From Umezawaea tangerina (GTDB taxonomy: Bacteria > Actinomycetota > Actinomycetes > Mycobacteriales > Pseudonocardiaceae), in the NCBI RefSeq assembly GCF_003002815.1, contig NZ_PVTF01000013.1, forward strand, positions 248,001 through 312,000: 64,000 nucleotides of DNA. Reading direction: 5' to 3'. How positions within the stretch are numbered: the first letter of the stretch is position 1; the number at the start of each line of letters is the position of its first letter. The translations under genes were made by a program, and so were the position numbers. Below the pieces are notes generated by a model that was given only the letters and a program-made list of their open reading frames with translations, was not told the DNA's origin and ran no database searches. This document shows positions 39,883-47,008 of the stretch, piece after piece.

Positions 39883-40527
39883 TCAGAGCTGGCCGGGGAA
39901 GAATCCGTGGCGTGAGAGGGGCGCGACGAGCTCGCGCTCCTCGTAGGCGAAATGCGAGAGCAACGTGTCGGTGAGCAGGTCGACCGCCTCGGTGATGGGA
40001 CCGAAGTCGGTCGGGTCGCCCGCCAGGTGGACCAGCGCCGCGTCGACGCCCTCCAGCACGGTGTGGATCGCGTGGTGCTCCTCGGTCAGCCGGTCGAGCA
40101 CCGCCCCCAGGTCCCGCTGACTGCGCCTCAGGTGCGGGAAGATCTGGCCGGTCTCCATGCCGTGGTGCTGGGTCAACGACACGCACTGCGCCTGGCACGC
40201 GCCGTGCAGGGTCCAGTTCGTCGCCCGGATCGTGAGCCCGTTCAGCTCCCCGCGCGCCTCCCCGATCCCGGTCTCGCCCTCCTTGACCCGCCGCAGGATC
40301 TGACGGACCTTCGCCAGCTCCGCGCGGTAGTGGTCGTGCACGGCGATCAGGTGGTGTCCCGCGCTCAGTCCGCGCCGGGAGAACCGGACGCCCTCGTCCG
40401 GCTCCGGCGCGCTGGGCCGGTCCGCCTCGCTCAACACCGACTTCGCGCTGCTCCTCGTGCTCGGAGCCGCACTGGGGACCAGTCCGGTCCGCCGGGTGAC
40501 CCACCCACCGGTGGCGTGGTCCGACAT
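39883..40527 (-). CDS. hemerythrin-like HHE-domain protein
   Basis: This 214-residue protein has a low-complexity N-terminus and a four-helix HHE cation-binding domain with His/Glu ligands spread over HHLIAVHDHYRAEL, TLHGACQAQCVSLTQHHGMETGQIFPHL, EEHHAIHTVL and LLSHFAYEERELVAPL. Such proteins bind a di-iron centre and sense or store O2, NO or peroxide. ATG at 40527. It is the first gene of the operon with the Old Yellow Enzyme and is divergent from the MarR gene across a 105 bp AT-rich promoter with a palindrome. Confidence 0.87.
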   Translation of the reverse strand: MSDHATGGWVTRRTGLVPSAAPSTRSSAKSVLSEADRPSAPEPDEGVRFSRRGLSAGHHLIAVHDHYRAELAKVRQILRRVKEGETGIGEARGELNGLTIRATNWTLHGACQAQCVSLTQHHGMETGQIFPHLRRSQRDLGAVLDRLTEEHHAIHTVLEGVDAALVHLAGDPTDFGPITEAVDLLTDTLLSHFAYEERELVAPLSRHGFFPGQL

Positions 40528-40565
40528 GTCCTGGCCTCCTCAACTGTGCTGGCCCGAATATAATC

Positions 40566-40579
40566 TGTTCAGCAGAACA
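40566..40579. promoter_or_regulatory. MarR operator candidate
   Basis: The inverted repeat TGTTC-AGCA-GAACA sits in an AT-rich island between the divergent hemerythrin-like and MarR starts, 39 and 54 bp away. It is placed to block both promoters. Confidence 0.65.
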
Positions 40580-40632
40580 TCTGTCAAGTCGAAAATATGC
40601 CCAGACGACGACACACGGTGTAAGCTGCGGCA

Positions 40633-41148
40633 ATGGCGATCGCCCGATCTCACGACCTGGCGGAGGGCGACACCCTCCGCCGCGACTTCGGCTGGGCCCT
40701 GGGTGTCGTGTTCCGCGCTTACCTCAAAGCCGCCAACGAGGCCACCGGCACCCTCCCCGGCGGCCCCCGCGGCCACCAGGTCCTCGAAGCCGCGACCCGC
40801 CAGCCCCCGGTCAGCCAGAGCGTGATCGCCCAGGAAATCGGCATCGACCGCACGGTCATGACCTACCTGCTCGACGACCTGGAACGCGAAGGCCTCCTCA
40901 CCCGCCGCCCCGACCCGGCCGACCGCCGCAGCCGCCAGGTAGTCGCCACCGACAAGGGCGTCCAACGCCTGGAGCACCTGCGCGCCCTCATCGCCCGCGC
41001 CCAGGACTACGTATTGCAGGACTTGGACGAGACCGACCGCACCGCCCTCCGCTGCCTCATGCAGCGCTCCGCCCTCAAACTCGACTCCCTGGACCCCACC
41101 GCACCCTGCAACGTCATCCAGGACATCACCGACTCCAACTGCCCCTGA
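40633..41148 (+). CDS. MarR-family regulator
   Basis: This MarR-type winged-helix regulator (171 residues) has a recognition helix region PPVSQSVIAQEIGIDRTVMTYLLDDLEREGLL, a wing with RRPDPADRRSRQVVATDKG and long dimerisation helices at both ends. A conserved Cys lies in the last helix region (RCLMQRSA) and two near the C-terminus, so thiol sensing is possible. ATG at 40633. It is divergent from the hemerythrin/ene-reductase operon, which it likely represses; the inducer is probably an electrophile or oxidant (inference). Confidence 0.88.
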   Translation: MAIARSHDLAEGDTLRRDFGWALGVVFRAYLKAANEATGTLPGGPRGHQVLEAATRQPPVSQSVIAQEIGIDRTVMTYLLDDLEREGLLTRRPDPADRRSRQVVATDKGVQRLEHLRALIARAQDYVLQDLDETDRTALRCLMQRSALKLDSLDPTAPCNVIQDITDSNCP

Positions 41149-41175
41149 CCCACCACCCCATCCGACTGGCCCTCC

Positions 41176-41243
41176 GATCCGGCTGTCCCACCCAGCCACC
41201 CCTGATCCGGCTGTCCCACCCGGCCACCCCTGATCCGACTGCC
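41176..41243 (+). repeat. 28 bp tandem repeat, two and a half copies
   Basis: GATCCGGCTGTCCCACCC followed by (A/G)GCCACCCCT occurs at 41176-41203 and 41204-41231, differing at one base. A degenerate third start, GATCCGACTGCC, follows at 41232-41243. It lies just after the MarR gene. Confidence 0.8.
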
Positions 41244-41971
41244 AGCACCCGGTCGCCCCCTGCCCCGGCTGCTCCCTGACCTGGCCGCCTTGCCCCGGCC
41301 GCCCCTGGCCCTGTCGCCCCTGGCCCGGTAGCCCTTGGCCCAGCAGCCCTGCCTTCACCTACCGCCCGGCCCCAAGCCGCCCACTCCCCGCGCGCCCACA
41401 GCCCGGCCGGACCCGGTTCCACCCACCTGCCCCCCCGCGCCCCCGCACCGCGCCAGCAGGACCACCACCCGGATCCCACTACCCGCCTTGGGATACCACC
41501 GCGCCAACCAGCACCTGCAATCAGCGCCAATCACCAGCCGACCCCCAGACACCACCCAGCCCCACAACGTCGGAGCCCTCCCCGGACACCACCTCTACGG
41601 GCACAGCGCACCCCAGGCACCCACTACCAAATCCCTTTCGTGCTCCCCACCATCAGCCAGCATCCACCACCCACCCCGCCCGGCAACGCGTGCCGGGGCC
41701 AAGCGCCAGCCCTCCCACAGCACCCTCATCGGCCACCGTCCCGCCCAGCAACGCCAGCCACCCCAACTCACCTCCCCTCCAAGCCCTGCCCATCGCCCAC
41801 CTGACCACCCACCGCCACCCAGCCCTCGTCTCGACACCACCGCCACAGACATGCCTCCGCTAGCCACCAACAACCGAACACCTTTCTCCCACAACGGAAA
41901 CCGCCCTCGTCGAACTAACCCACGAAGCCAACCCACCGCCCACTCACTCCTCACACCACCCGCCAAACCAC

Positions 41972-42395
41972 TCCGTCCTCACCGAATCCGCCAGCGAGAC
42001 CACACCCACCCTCCCTGAACTCAGGCTGGCGCCTCACTCCCGAGCCACCCACCAGGTCGCCTTGACCTTCCCCCTGCGCCCGCACTCCTCCACCCGCCCC
42101 GCAAGCGCGCCCGACCCGTCGCCGCACCTCGTCCCCGCTTCACCTCCCGAATCACCTCGGTCCCGTCCACATCCCTCCTCACCAAACCCACCGGCCAGAC
42201 CACACCGTCCCTCCGCCGAACCCAGTCCGGCGCCTCACTTCTGAGCCCCACCCACCGGATCGCCTCGACCTTCCCCCTGCGCCCGCACTCCTCCACCCGC
42301 CCCGCAAGCGCGCCCGACCCGCCGCCGCACCCCGTCCCGCCCCACCTCGGCCCCCGCCCACATCACCCCTCACAAACCCACCAGCGAGACCCCCA
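41972..42395 (+). repeat. ~200 bp tandem duplication with a partial third unit
   Basis: Units begin near 41972, 42172 and 42363 (the last partial). The best-conserved core is 64 bp with one difference (42064-42127 against 42267-42330, starting GACCTTCCCCCTGCGCCCGC). The flanking CAGCGAGACCAC-like and GGCGCCTCAC boxes recur in the same order, so this is a true tandem unit rather than low complexity. Confidence 0.8.
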
Positions 42396-42403
42396 CCCAC
42401 CGA

Positions 42404-43159
42404 TCACCCCACCCCTCCACAAACATCAGCCGCCCTCCCCAACACCTCCCGCGACGCCCCCACCGACAACGCCACCGCCTCCACCTCCTCAAGCACCCCC
42501 CGATACACCGCCACCTCCCCCTCACCCTCCAGGAACACGTCCGCCACCAACCCCTCCAACCGCACCACCGCCCCCTCCGCGCTCTCCAACACCGCGAACG
42601 ACCCCCGCACCCCCGCGTGACCCCCGACCCCGGTCGGCACCACCCGCACCACCGCCGGACTGAGCACGAGGTGCATCAGCTGGTCGTGCATGACCTCCCG
42701 CCCACCGACGGGACGCGCCAACACCTGCTCCTCGACGAAGAAGGTCCCTGCGGCCCGCCCCTCGATCGCCTCCTCGCCGATGGCCCGCGCGTACTCCGGC
42801 GTCCGCAACAACCGCGGCACCACCATGCACTGGTACTCCACGACCCCGGTCGCCCGCGCCTCCTCCACGCCCAGCGCCCCGCGCGGCCGAACCCACACGT
42901 CCCGCCCGGACTCGCGGCTCAGCGACACGAGCCTGGTGAACTCGGCTCCCTTCACCCCGCACACGGCCAGGTACGCCGCCACGTCCGTCTCCGAGACCCC
43001 GCGCACCCCCGTCTCCAGCTTCGACACCTTCCCCGGACTCCACCCCAGCTCCGCGGCCAACCTCCCGCTCTGCCACCCCGCCGCCACCCGCTTTCCACGC
43101 AGCTCTCCGCCCAGCTGGCGACTCCGCGCCGTGGACCTCCGAGCGTCCTGTTCGGACAT
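42404..43159 (-). CDS. XRE-family regulator with DUF5753
   Basis: This actinomycete-type helix-turn-helix regulator (251 residues) has an N-terminal XRE HTH (LRGKRVAAGWQSGRLAAELGWSPGKVSKLETG) and a C-terminal DUF5753 domain (~90-251, with VVEYQCMVVPRLLRTPEYARA, RPVGGREVMHDQLMHLVL and an acidic tail). ATG at 43159 has AGAGGGGG upstream. Such regulators usually pair with a small DUF397 protein. Here the divergent neighbour is a different 114-residue protein. The gene ends at the edge of the repeat region. Confidence 0.88.
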   Translation of the reverse strand: MSEQDARRSTARSRQLGGELRGKRVAAGWQSGRLAAELGWSPGKVSKLETGVRGVSETDVAAYLAVCGVKGAEFTRLVSLSRESGRDVWVRPRGALGVEEARATGVVEYQCMVVPRLLRTPEYARAIGEEAIEGRAAGTFFVEEQVLARPVGGREVMHDQLMHLVLSPAVVRVVPTGVGGHAGVRGSFAVLESAEGAVVRLEGLVADVFLEGEGEVAVYRGVLEEVEAVALSVGASREVLGRAADVCGGVG

Positions 43160-43288
43160 CCCGCCCCCTCTCCTCCGTCTGGAAAGGACTGTATTGACCG
43201 GCACCGACAAAAACGGCCGCCGCGGAACCGCCCGATGGAATGATCATCGGCCATTGCATGACCAACGGGACTGGGATCTCATTGACCA

Positions 43289-43633
43289 GTGAGCGTGGAA
43301 CCGTTGGCAGAGCTGGTGAACCGGGGCTTCTTCTTCCAGACCGTGCCGGATGCGAAAGGTGAGATCGCGGTCGTGGTCGGTTCGTACGGCTGGCACGGTT
43401 ATTACGACCGCATCCACGTGTGGGGTGAGGACGAGGCGGTCGCCGCACGGGAGCTGAGCGACCACCGGCCGTTCAGCGGCAACGTGGTCTGGAGCTACGA
43501 AGGGAGCGCGTCGGACACGGCTCAGGCGCTCCTGGACCTGCCGAAGCCCGGTGAGCCCGGCGCGCCGACGGTGGCCAGGGCGGCTCCGTCGACCCTCTGG
43601 CTCCCGTCGATGTCCACGCGAGGGCAACAATGA
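43289..43633 (+). CDS. hypothetical protein divergent from the XRE regulator
   Basis: This uncharacterised 114-residue protein starts from GTG at 43289. It is a compact, probably beta-rich domain (GFFFQTVPDAKGEIAVVVGS, YGWHGYYDRIHVWGEDEAV) followed by a Pro/Ala/Ser-rich tail (PKPGEPGAPTVARAAPSTLW). No domain family was recognised. Its position, divergent from an XRE-DUF5753 regulator, is the place where a DUF397 effector usually sits, so it may be an alternative partner. A nucleotidyltransferase-like gene follows 24 bp later. Confidence 0.5.
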   Translation: MSVEPLAELVNRGFFFQTVPDAKGEIAVVVGSYGWHGYYDRIHVWGEDEAVAARELSDHRPFSGNVVWSYEGSASDTAQALLDLPKPGEPGAPTVARAAPSTLWLPSMSTRGQQ

Positions 43634-43657
43634 TCCAGACACCAGGAGGAGCCGCCC

Positions 43658-44371
43658 TTGCTACCGCAGGAACACCTCATCGCCCGAGTGGTCGAGCTGT
43701 GCCGTGCCGACGACCGGCTGGACGCCGTGCTCCAGTACGGCTCGTTCCCGCAGGGGAGCGCGGACGAGCACAGCGACATCGAGTTCTGGTTGTTCACGAG
43801 TGCCCGGATCGACGCGGCGGAGTGGTGCGCGCGCATCGCCCCGATCACCCACCACGTGCGCAACGAGTTCGGCGCCGACGTGGTGTTCTTCGCGGGCTTG
43901 GTCCGAGGCGAGTTCCACTTCGCCAGGGACATCGCCCAGGTGCGGGAGTGGCCCGCCCGCGGCGCGTCCGTGGACCGCATGATCGTGCTCGACCGCTCCG
44001 GTGCCCTGCGTGCGGAGCTCGACGAGGTCCCACTGCACCCGACGCTCCCCGCGGCGGCCGAGGTCTGCGGCCGGTTCGCGAACTGGCTGGTCCTCGCCCA
44101 CCACGTGCGGGCCAGGGGCGAGATGCTGCGCGCGGCCGACACGATGGCCTACGTCCGACGCCACCTGCTCTGGATGGCCAGGCTCGCCGAAGGCGCCACC
44201 GACCACTGGCTCACACCATCACGCCTGGCCGAACGAGAGCTCTCTCCGCGCGTCCGGATCGACGTCAGGACCCCCGAAGCCGCCTGGCGGACCGGCCGAG
44301 CACTCTGGCTCGAACTGAACTGCCCCGTCCCAGAGGCGCTCTTCGCGGAACTCGACGCCGCCCTGACCTAG
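43658..44371 (+). CDS. lincosamide nucleotidyltransferase-like protein
   Basis: This 237-residue nucleotidyltransferase-fold protein starts from TTG at 43658, 8 nt after AGGAGG. The NTase signature YGSFPQGSADEHSDIEFW supplies the Gly-Ser and the two metal-binding acids. The rest (WCARIAPITHHVRNEFGADVVFF and later helical LVLAHHVRARGEMLRAADTMAYVRRHLLWMARL) resembles the LinB/LinF group that adenylates lincosamides. Substrate cannot be deduced; many such chromosomal copies have no known resistance role. It follows the hypothetical gene by 24 bp. Confidence 0.8.
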   Translation: MLPQEHLIARVVELCRADDRLDAVLQYGSFPQGSADEHSDIEFWLFTSARIDAAEWCARIAPITHHVRNEFGADVVFFAGLVRGEFHFARDIAQVREWPARGASVDRMIVLDRSGALRAELDEVPLHPTLPAAAEVCGRFANWLVLAHHVRARGEMLRAADTMAYVRRHLLWMARLAEGATDHWLTPSRLAERELSPRVRIDVRTPEAAWRTGRALWLELNCPVPEALFAELDAALT

Positions 44372-44419
44372 CTGTACGAGCCCCCACGCCAATCACCGGG
44401 GTACCACCATGTCCTGCGC

Positions 44420-45571
44420 CTAACGGGACAGCTCACGCTCCAACGGCGCCCGGAACCGGGGCTGCACCCGCACAGAACCCAACCACCCGAGCAACTTCTC
44501 GGCCTCACGGGCGACCAACGCCTCCGCCTCGGCACCGACGTCCTCCAACAACCGCCACACCACCTCACCGCCCGGTCGCTGCGCCCAACCGCCGACGACC
44601 CGCCCGTCGCACCACACGGTCGGCCCGGCGTTGCCCATGGTGTCGAACAGCTGAGGCACGTGCGCGGGGGAGAGGTACCAGTCGCGGTCGCGCCACCCCA
44701 TCGCGGTCGAGTCCAACCCCGGCAGCAGCGCGACCCACGGCTCCGGCTCCACGACGGGTCCGGCGTCGCCCGGCACCACGTACCCGGTGCCCTCGGCCAG
44801 CTCGACCTCCTCCATGCCCACCAGCGCCTTGCGCGTCGCGGTGAGCGACCAGCCGGTCCACCACTTCAGGTCCGCCACGGTCGCGGGCCCGTAGGAGGCC
44901 AGCCAGCGCCGCGCCAGCTCGGCCTGCGCGTCCGCGATGGGCATGGCGGGCCACGGGGAGGCGGCGGTCCAGCGGAACTGGCTGCTGATCCACGTCCCGC
45001 GCGGCCTCGTGCGCCGGATCAGCCCGTCGCACGCGAGCACCCTGATGATGCGGCTGGAGACGTTCTGCGTGGCTTCGTAGGACTTTCCGGCCGCGACGAC
45101 GACCTGCTCGCACAGGGCGGGCACGTCCTGCCCCAACTGCACCGCGGTCGCCTCGCCGCGAGCCCGCAGCGCCTCCAGGGTCTGCTGCTCGACCTCGGCG
45201 AGCCGCCGCTCATCCCAGCCGACACCGTCGCGGAGGTAGGTGACGAGCTTGGCCCGCTCACGGGCGGCGATGGTCACGCCGGTCGACCCGGCCACGACGG
45301 GAGCGAGGTCCGTGGGCACCACGAACATCGTGCGCCGCATGGCCAGCAGCTTGTGCAGCGTCACGTCCTGGTAGAGGGCGCGTTCGACGGGCTCGTGCCC
45401 CGGCGTCCGCAACCGGGCCGCGATGGACAGGAACACGGTGGCGGGGTCGGTCGCGTGCACCGCGACCAACGCGTCCGCCACCTCCTCCACGGTGTCCACG
45501 TGCACCGAAGGGGAGAGGAGGTGGCGGATGCCCACACGCGCCCGGCGTTGGGCCACGTCGATCACGGTCAT
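44420..45571 (-). CDS. winged helix DNA-binding domain protein (HTH_42 family)
   Basis: This 383-residue protein is of the crosslink-repair-like HTH_42 family (related to YcaQ/AlkX). The N-terminus has RHLLSPSVHVDTVEEVADALVAVHATDPATVFLS, the middle RTMFVVPTD, and a central winged-helix region around VLACDGLIRRTRPRGTW followed by WLASYGPATVADLKWWTGWS. The C-terminus carries LLPGLDSTAMGWRDRDWYLSP and VWCDGRVVGGW, where family members have their catalytic-looking residues. Some relatives unhook DNA interstrand crosslinks; self-resistance to a DNA-damaging metabolite is possible but unproven. The ATG at 45571 follows the GNAT gene by 50 bp. Confidence 0.85.
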   Translation of the reverse strand: MTVIDVAQRRARVGIRHLLSPSVHVDTVEEVADALVAVHATDPATVFLSIAARLRTPGHEPVERALYQDVTLHKLLAMRRTMFVVPTDLAPVVAGSTGVTIAARERAKLVTYLRDGVGWDERRLAEVEQQTLEALRARGEATAVQLGQDVPALCEQVVVAAGKSYEATQNVSSRIIRVLACDGLIRRTRPRGTWISSQFRWTAASPWPAMPIADAQAELARRWLASYGPATVADLKWWTGWSLTATRKALVGMEEVELAEGTGYVVPGDAGPVVEPEPWVALLPGLDSTAMGWRDRDWYLSPAHVPQLFDTMGNAGPTVWCDGRVVGGWAQRPGGEVVWRLLEDVGAEAEALVAREAEKLLGWLGSVRVQPRFRAPLERELSR

Positions 45572-45621
45572 GCCGCCATCCCACCACGAACGGCGGGGTG
45601 CACGGCCTCGAACTCGATCCT

Positions 45622-46086
45622 CTAGAGCACGAACGTCCCGACCACCCGGTCCCCGACCTGCGACACGACCGCTCCGCAGCCCACCAGTGCCGCGATCGCG
45701 GGGGCGTTCTCCGGCGTCGTGTCCGCCACGACTGTCTTCCACTTCGACTCGACCGCCCGCCTAAGGACGGCGCGCAGGGCACCGGACCCGATGCCCTGGC
45801 CCCTGGCCGACCTGCCCAGCCACATGCCGGTTTCGACGACGCCGTCGTGGCCGGACGGCGTCAGCCGGATCATGCCGACCGTCCGGTCGTCCGCCACGAC
45901 CTCGTACATCACCTCGTGGTGCTGGCGGTAGAACCGGCGGAACGCGTCCTGCCGGGTCGGCGACCAGCCGGGTGGGCCGTCGACCGGGGGCATCACGTCC
46001 CACTCGGTCGCCTCGGCCACCGCGACGGCGAGGAGCCGTTCGATGCCGTCGGCGTCCAGCGGGGTCAGGTGCACGGAGTGGGGCAT
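45622..46086 (-). CDS. GNAT-family N-acetyltransferase
   Basis: This GNAT acetyltransferase (154 residues) has the acetyl-CoA pyrophosphate-binding motif near ARGQGIGSGALRAVL (Q/RxxGxG/A). The strand preceding it is VVETGMWLGRSARG, and the C-terminus is ENAPAIAALVGCGAVVSQV. The acceptor substrate is unknown. ATG at 46086. It is upstream of the winged-helix gene on the same strand and divergent from the PadR gene (66 bp between starts). Confidence 0.88.
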   Translation of the reverse strand: MPHSVHLTPLDADGIERLLAVAVAEATEWDVMPPVDGPPGWSPTRQDAFRRFYRQHHEVMYEVVADDRTVGMIRLTPSGHDGVVETGMWLGRSARGQGIGSGALRAVLRRAVESKWKTVVADTTPENAPAIAALVGCGAVVSQVGDRVVGTFVL

Positions 46087-46152
46087 CGGGCCATCGTGCC
46101 GGATGGATCTACGCTGGGCGCGGACAAGGCACATCTCGACGGTAGGACTTCG

Positions 46153-46734
46153 ATGTCGGCTACGCGGCTGCTGGTGCTCGGCGTGGTGCGCGGGTACGGC
46201 CGTGCGCACGGGTACCTGGTGGGCAACGACCTGCTGTCGTGGGGCGCGGACGAGTGGGCCAACGTCAAGTGGGGGTCGATCTACCACGCCCTCAAGCAGC
46301 TCACCAAGGAAGGCTGCCTGCGCGACGACCTGGTGCCGCCCGGCCGGACGGACTACGAGCTGACGGACAAGGGCGAGGCCGAGTACCTCAGGTTGCTGCG
46401 GGACTCGCTGCGGCGTCCCGAGCTGCGGCCGGACATGCTCGGCGCGGGCCTGGCGATGCTGCCGTCGTTGACCCGCGACGAGGCCGTCGGCCTGTTCAAG
46501 CAGCGCTTGGAGGAGCTGGAGGCCAAGCGCGACTCCGCCCAGGAGCTCGGCCGCTCCTGGGAACGTCCGCCGCACGTCAAGGAGCTGTACGGGCTCTGGG
46601 AGCACTCGGCCGCGAGTGGTGCGGAGTGGACGCGCGGCATGATCGAACGCCTTGAGGGCGGGGCCTACCCGATGATGGGTGAGCCGGGCTCGCCCGGCCC
46701 CGCGGGCAGCTGGCACGAGCCGCTGCCGGAGTAG
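46153..46734 (+). CDS. PadR-family regulator
   Basis: This PadR-type repressor (193 residues) has the N-terminal winged helix LLVLGVVRGYGRAHGYLVGNDL and WGSIYHALKQLTKEGCLRDD, a wing DYELTDKGEAEY and a long C-terminal helical dimerisation domain ending in a Pro/Gly-rich tail. PadR regulators commonly control efflux or stress genes. The nearest candidate target is the divergent GNAT/winged-helix pair. ATG at 46153, only 66 bp from the GNAT start. Confidence 0.87.
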   Translation: MSATRLLVLGVVRGYGRAHGYLVGNDLLSWGADEWANVKWGSIYHALKQLTKEGCLRDDLVPPGRTDYELTDKGEAEYLRLLRDSLRRPELRPDMLGAGLAMLPSLTRDEAVGLFKQRLEELEAKRDSAQELGRSWERPPHVKELYGLWEHSAASGAEWTRGMIERLEGGAYPMMGEPGSPGPAGSWHEPLPE

Positions 46735-47008
46735 GCGGTTCGCCCCCTTGACCCGAGGACATGCTTGTGGCCCACTATTCAAGTTTGAGTATTCTCCCGG
46801 CCGCAGATAGGGTCGCGTTCTCGGGTACCACCGGGTTCGGCGGGACATCACACCAACGGGCGGAAAGCGGTCCGGTCGCTCGTGCCTGGAGTGCGATGAA
46901 GGTGTCGCCCGGCAGTGTGAGGCCGGGGTCGGAAGTCCGTGCCGGAGGCCCGGAATTGTCGGTGCCGCTTGCGATGGTGTGGGCGACCGGAACAAGGGGG
47001 AGTGCGAC

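Larger units (their letters stand above)
41149..42403. other. 1.25 kb gene-free, C-rich repetitive region
   Basis: The + strand is extremely C-rich with few G runs, while the - strand yields only Gly/Trp/Arg-rich frames with no domain or ribosome-binding site. It contains 28 bp tandem repeats at 41176-41243 and a ~200 bp duplicated unit at 41972-42395. The part between (about 41250-41970) is low-complexity sequence without recognisable features. Strand asymmetry of this strength is unlike any other stretch in the window. Confidence 0.7.

Noticed and set aside
41595-41966. 123-residue frame on the minus strand in the C-rich region
   Set aside because: The product is an unnatural Gly/Trp/Arg-rich string without domain, ribosome-binding site or normal codon-position bias; it reflects the strand composition.
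42021-42400. Repeat protein encoded on the minus strand (two similar Gly/Arg-rich frames)
   Set aside because: The similarity comes from the ~200 bp DNA duplication; neither frame has a plausible start, and the frames overlap inconsistently.
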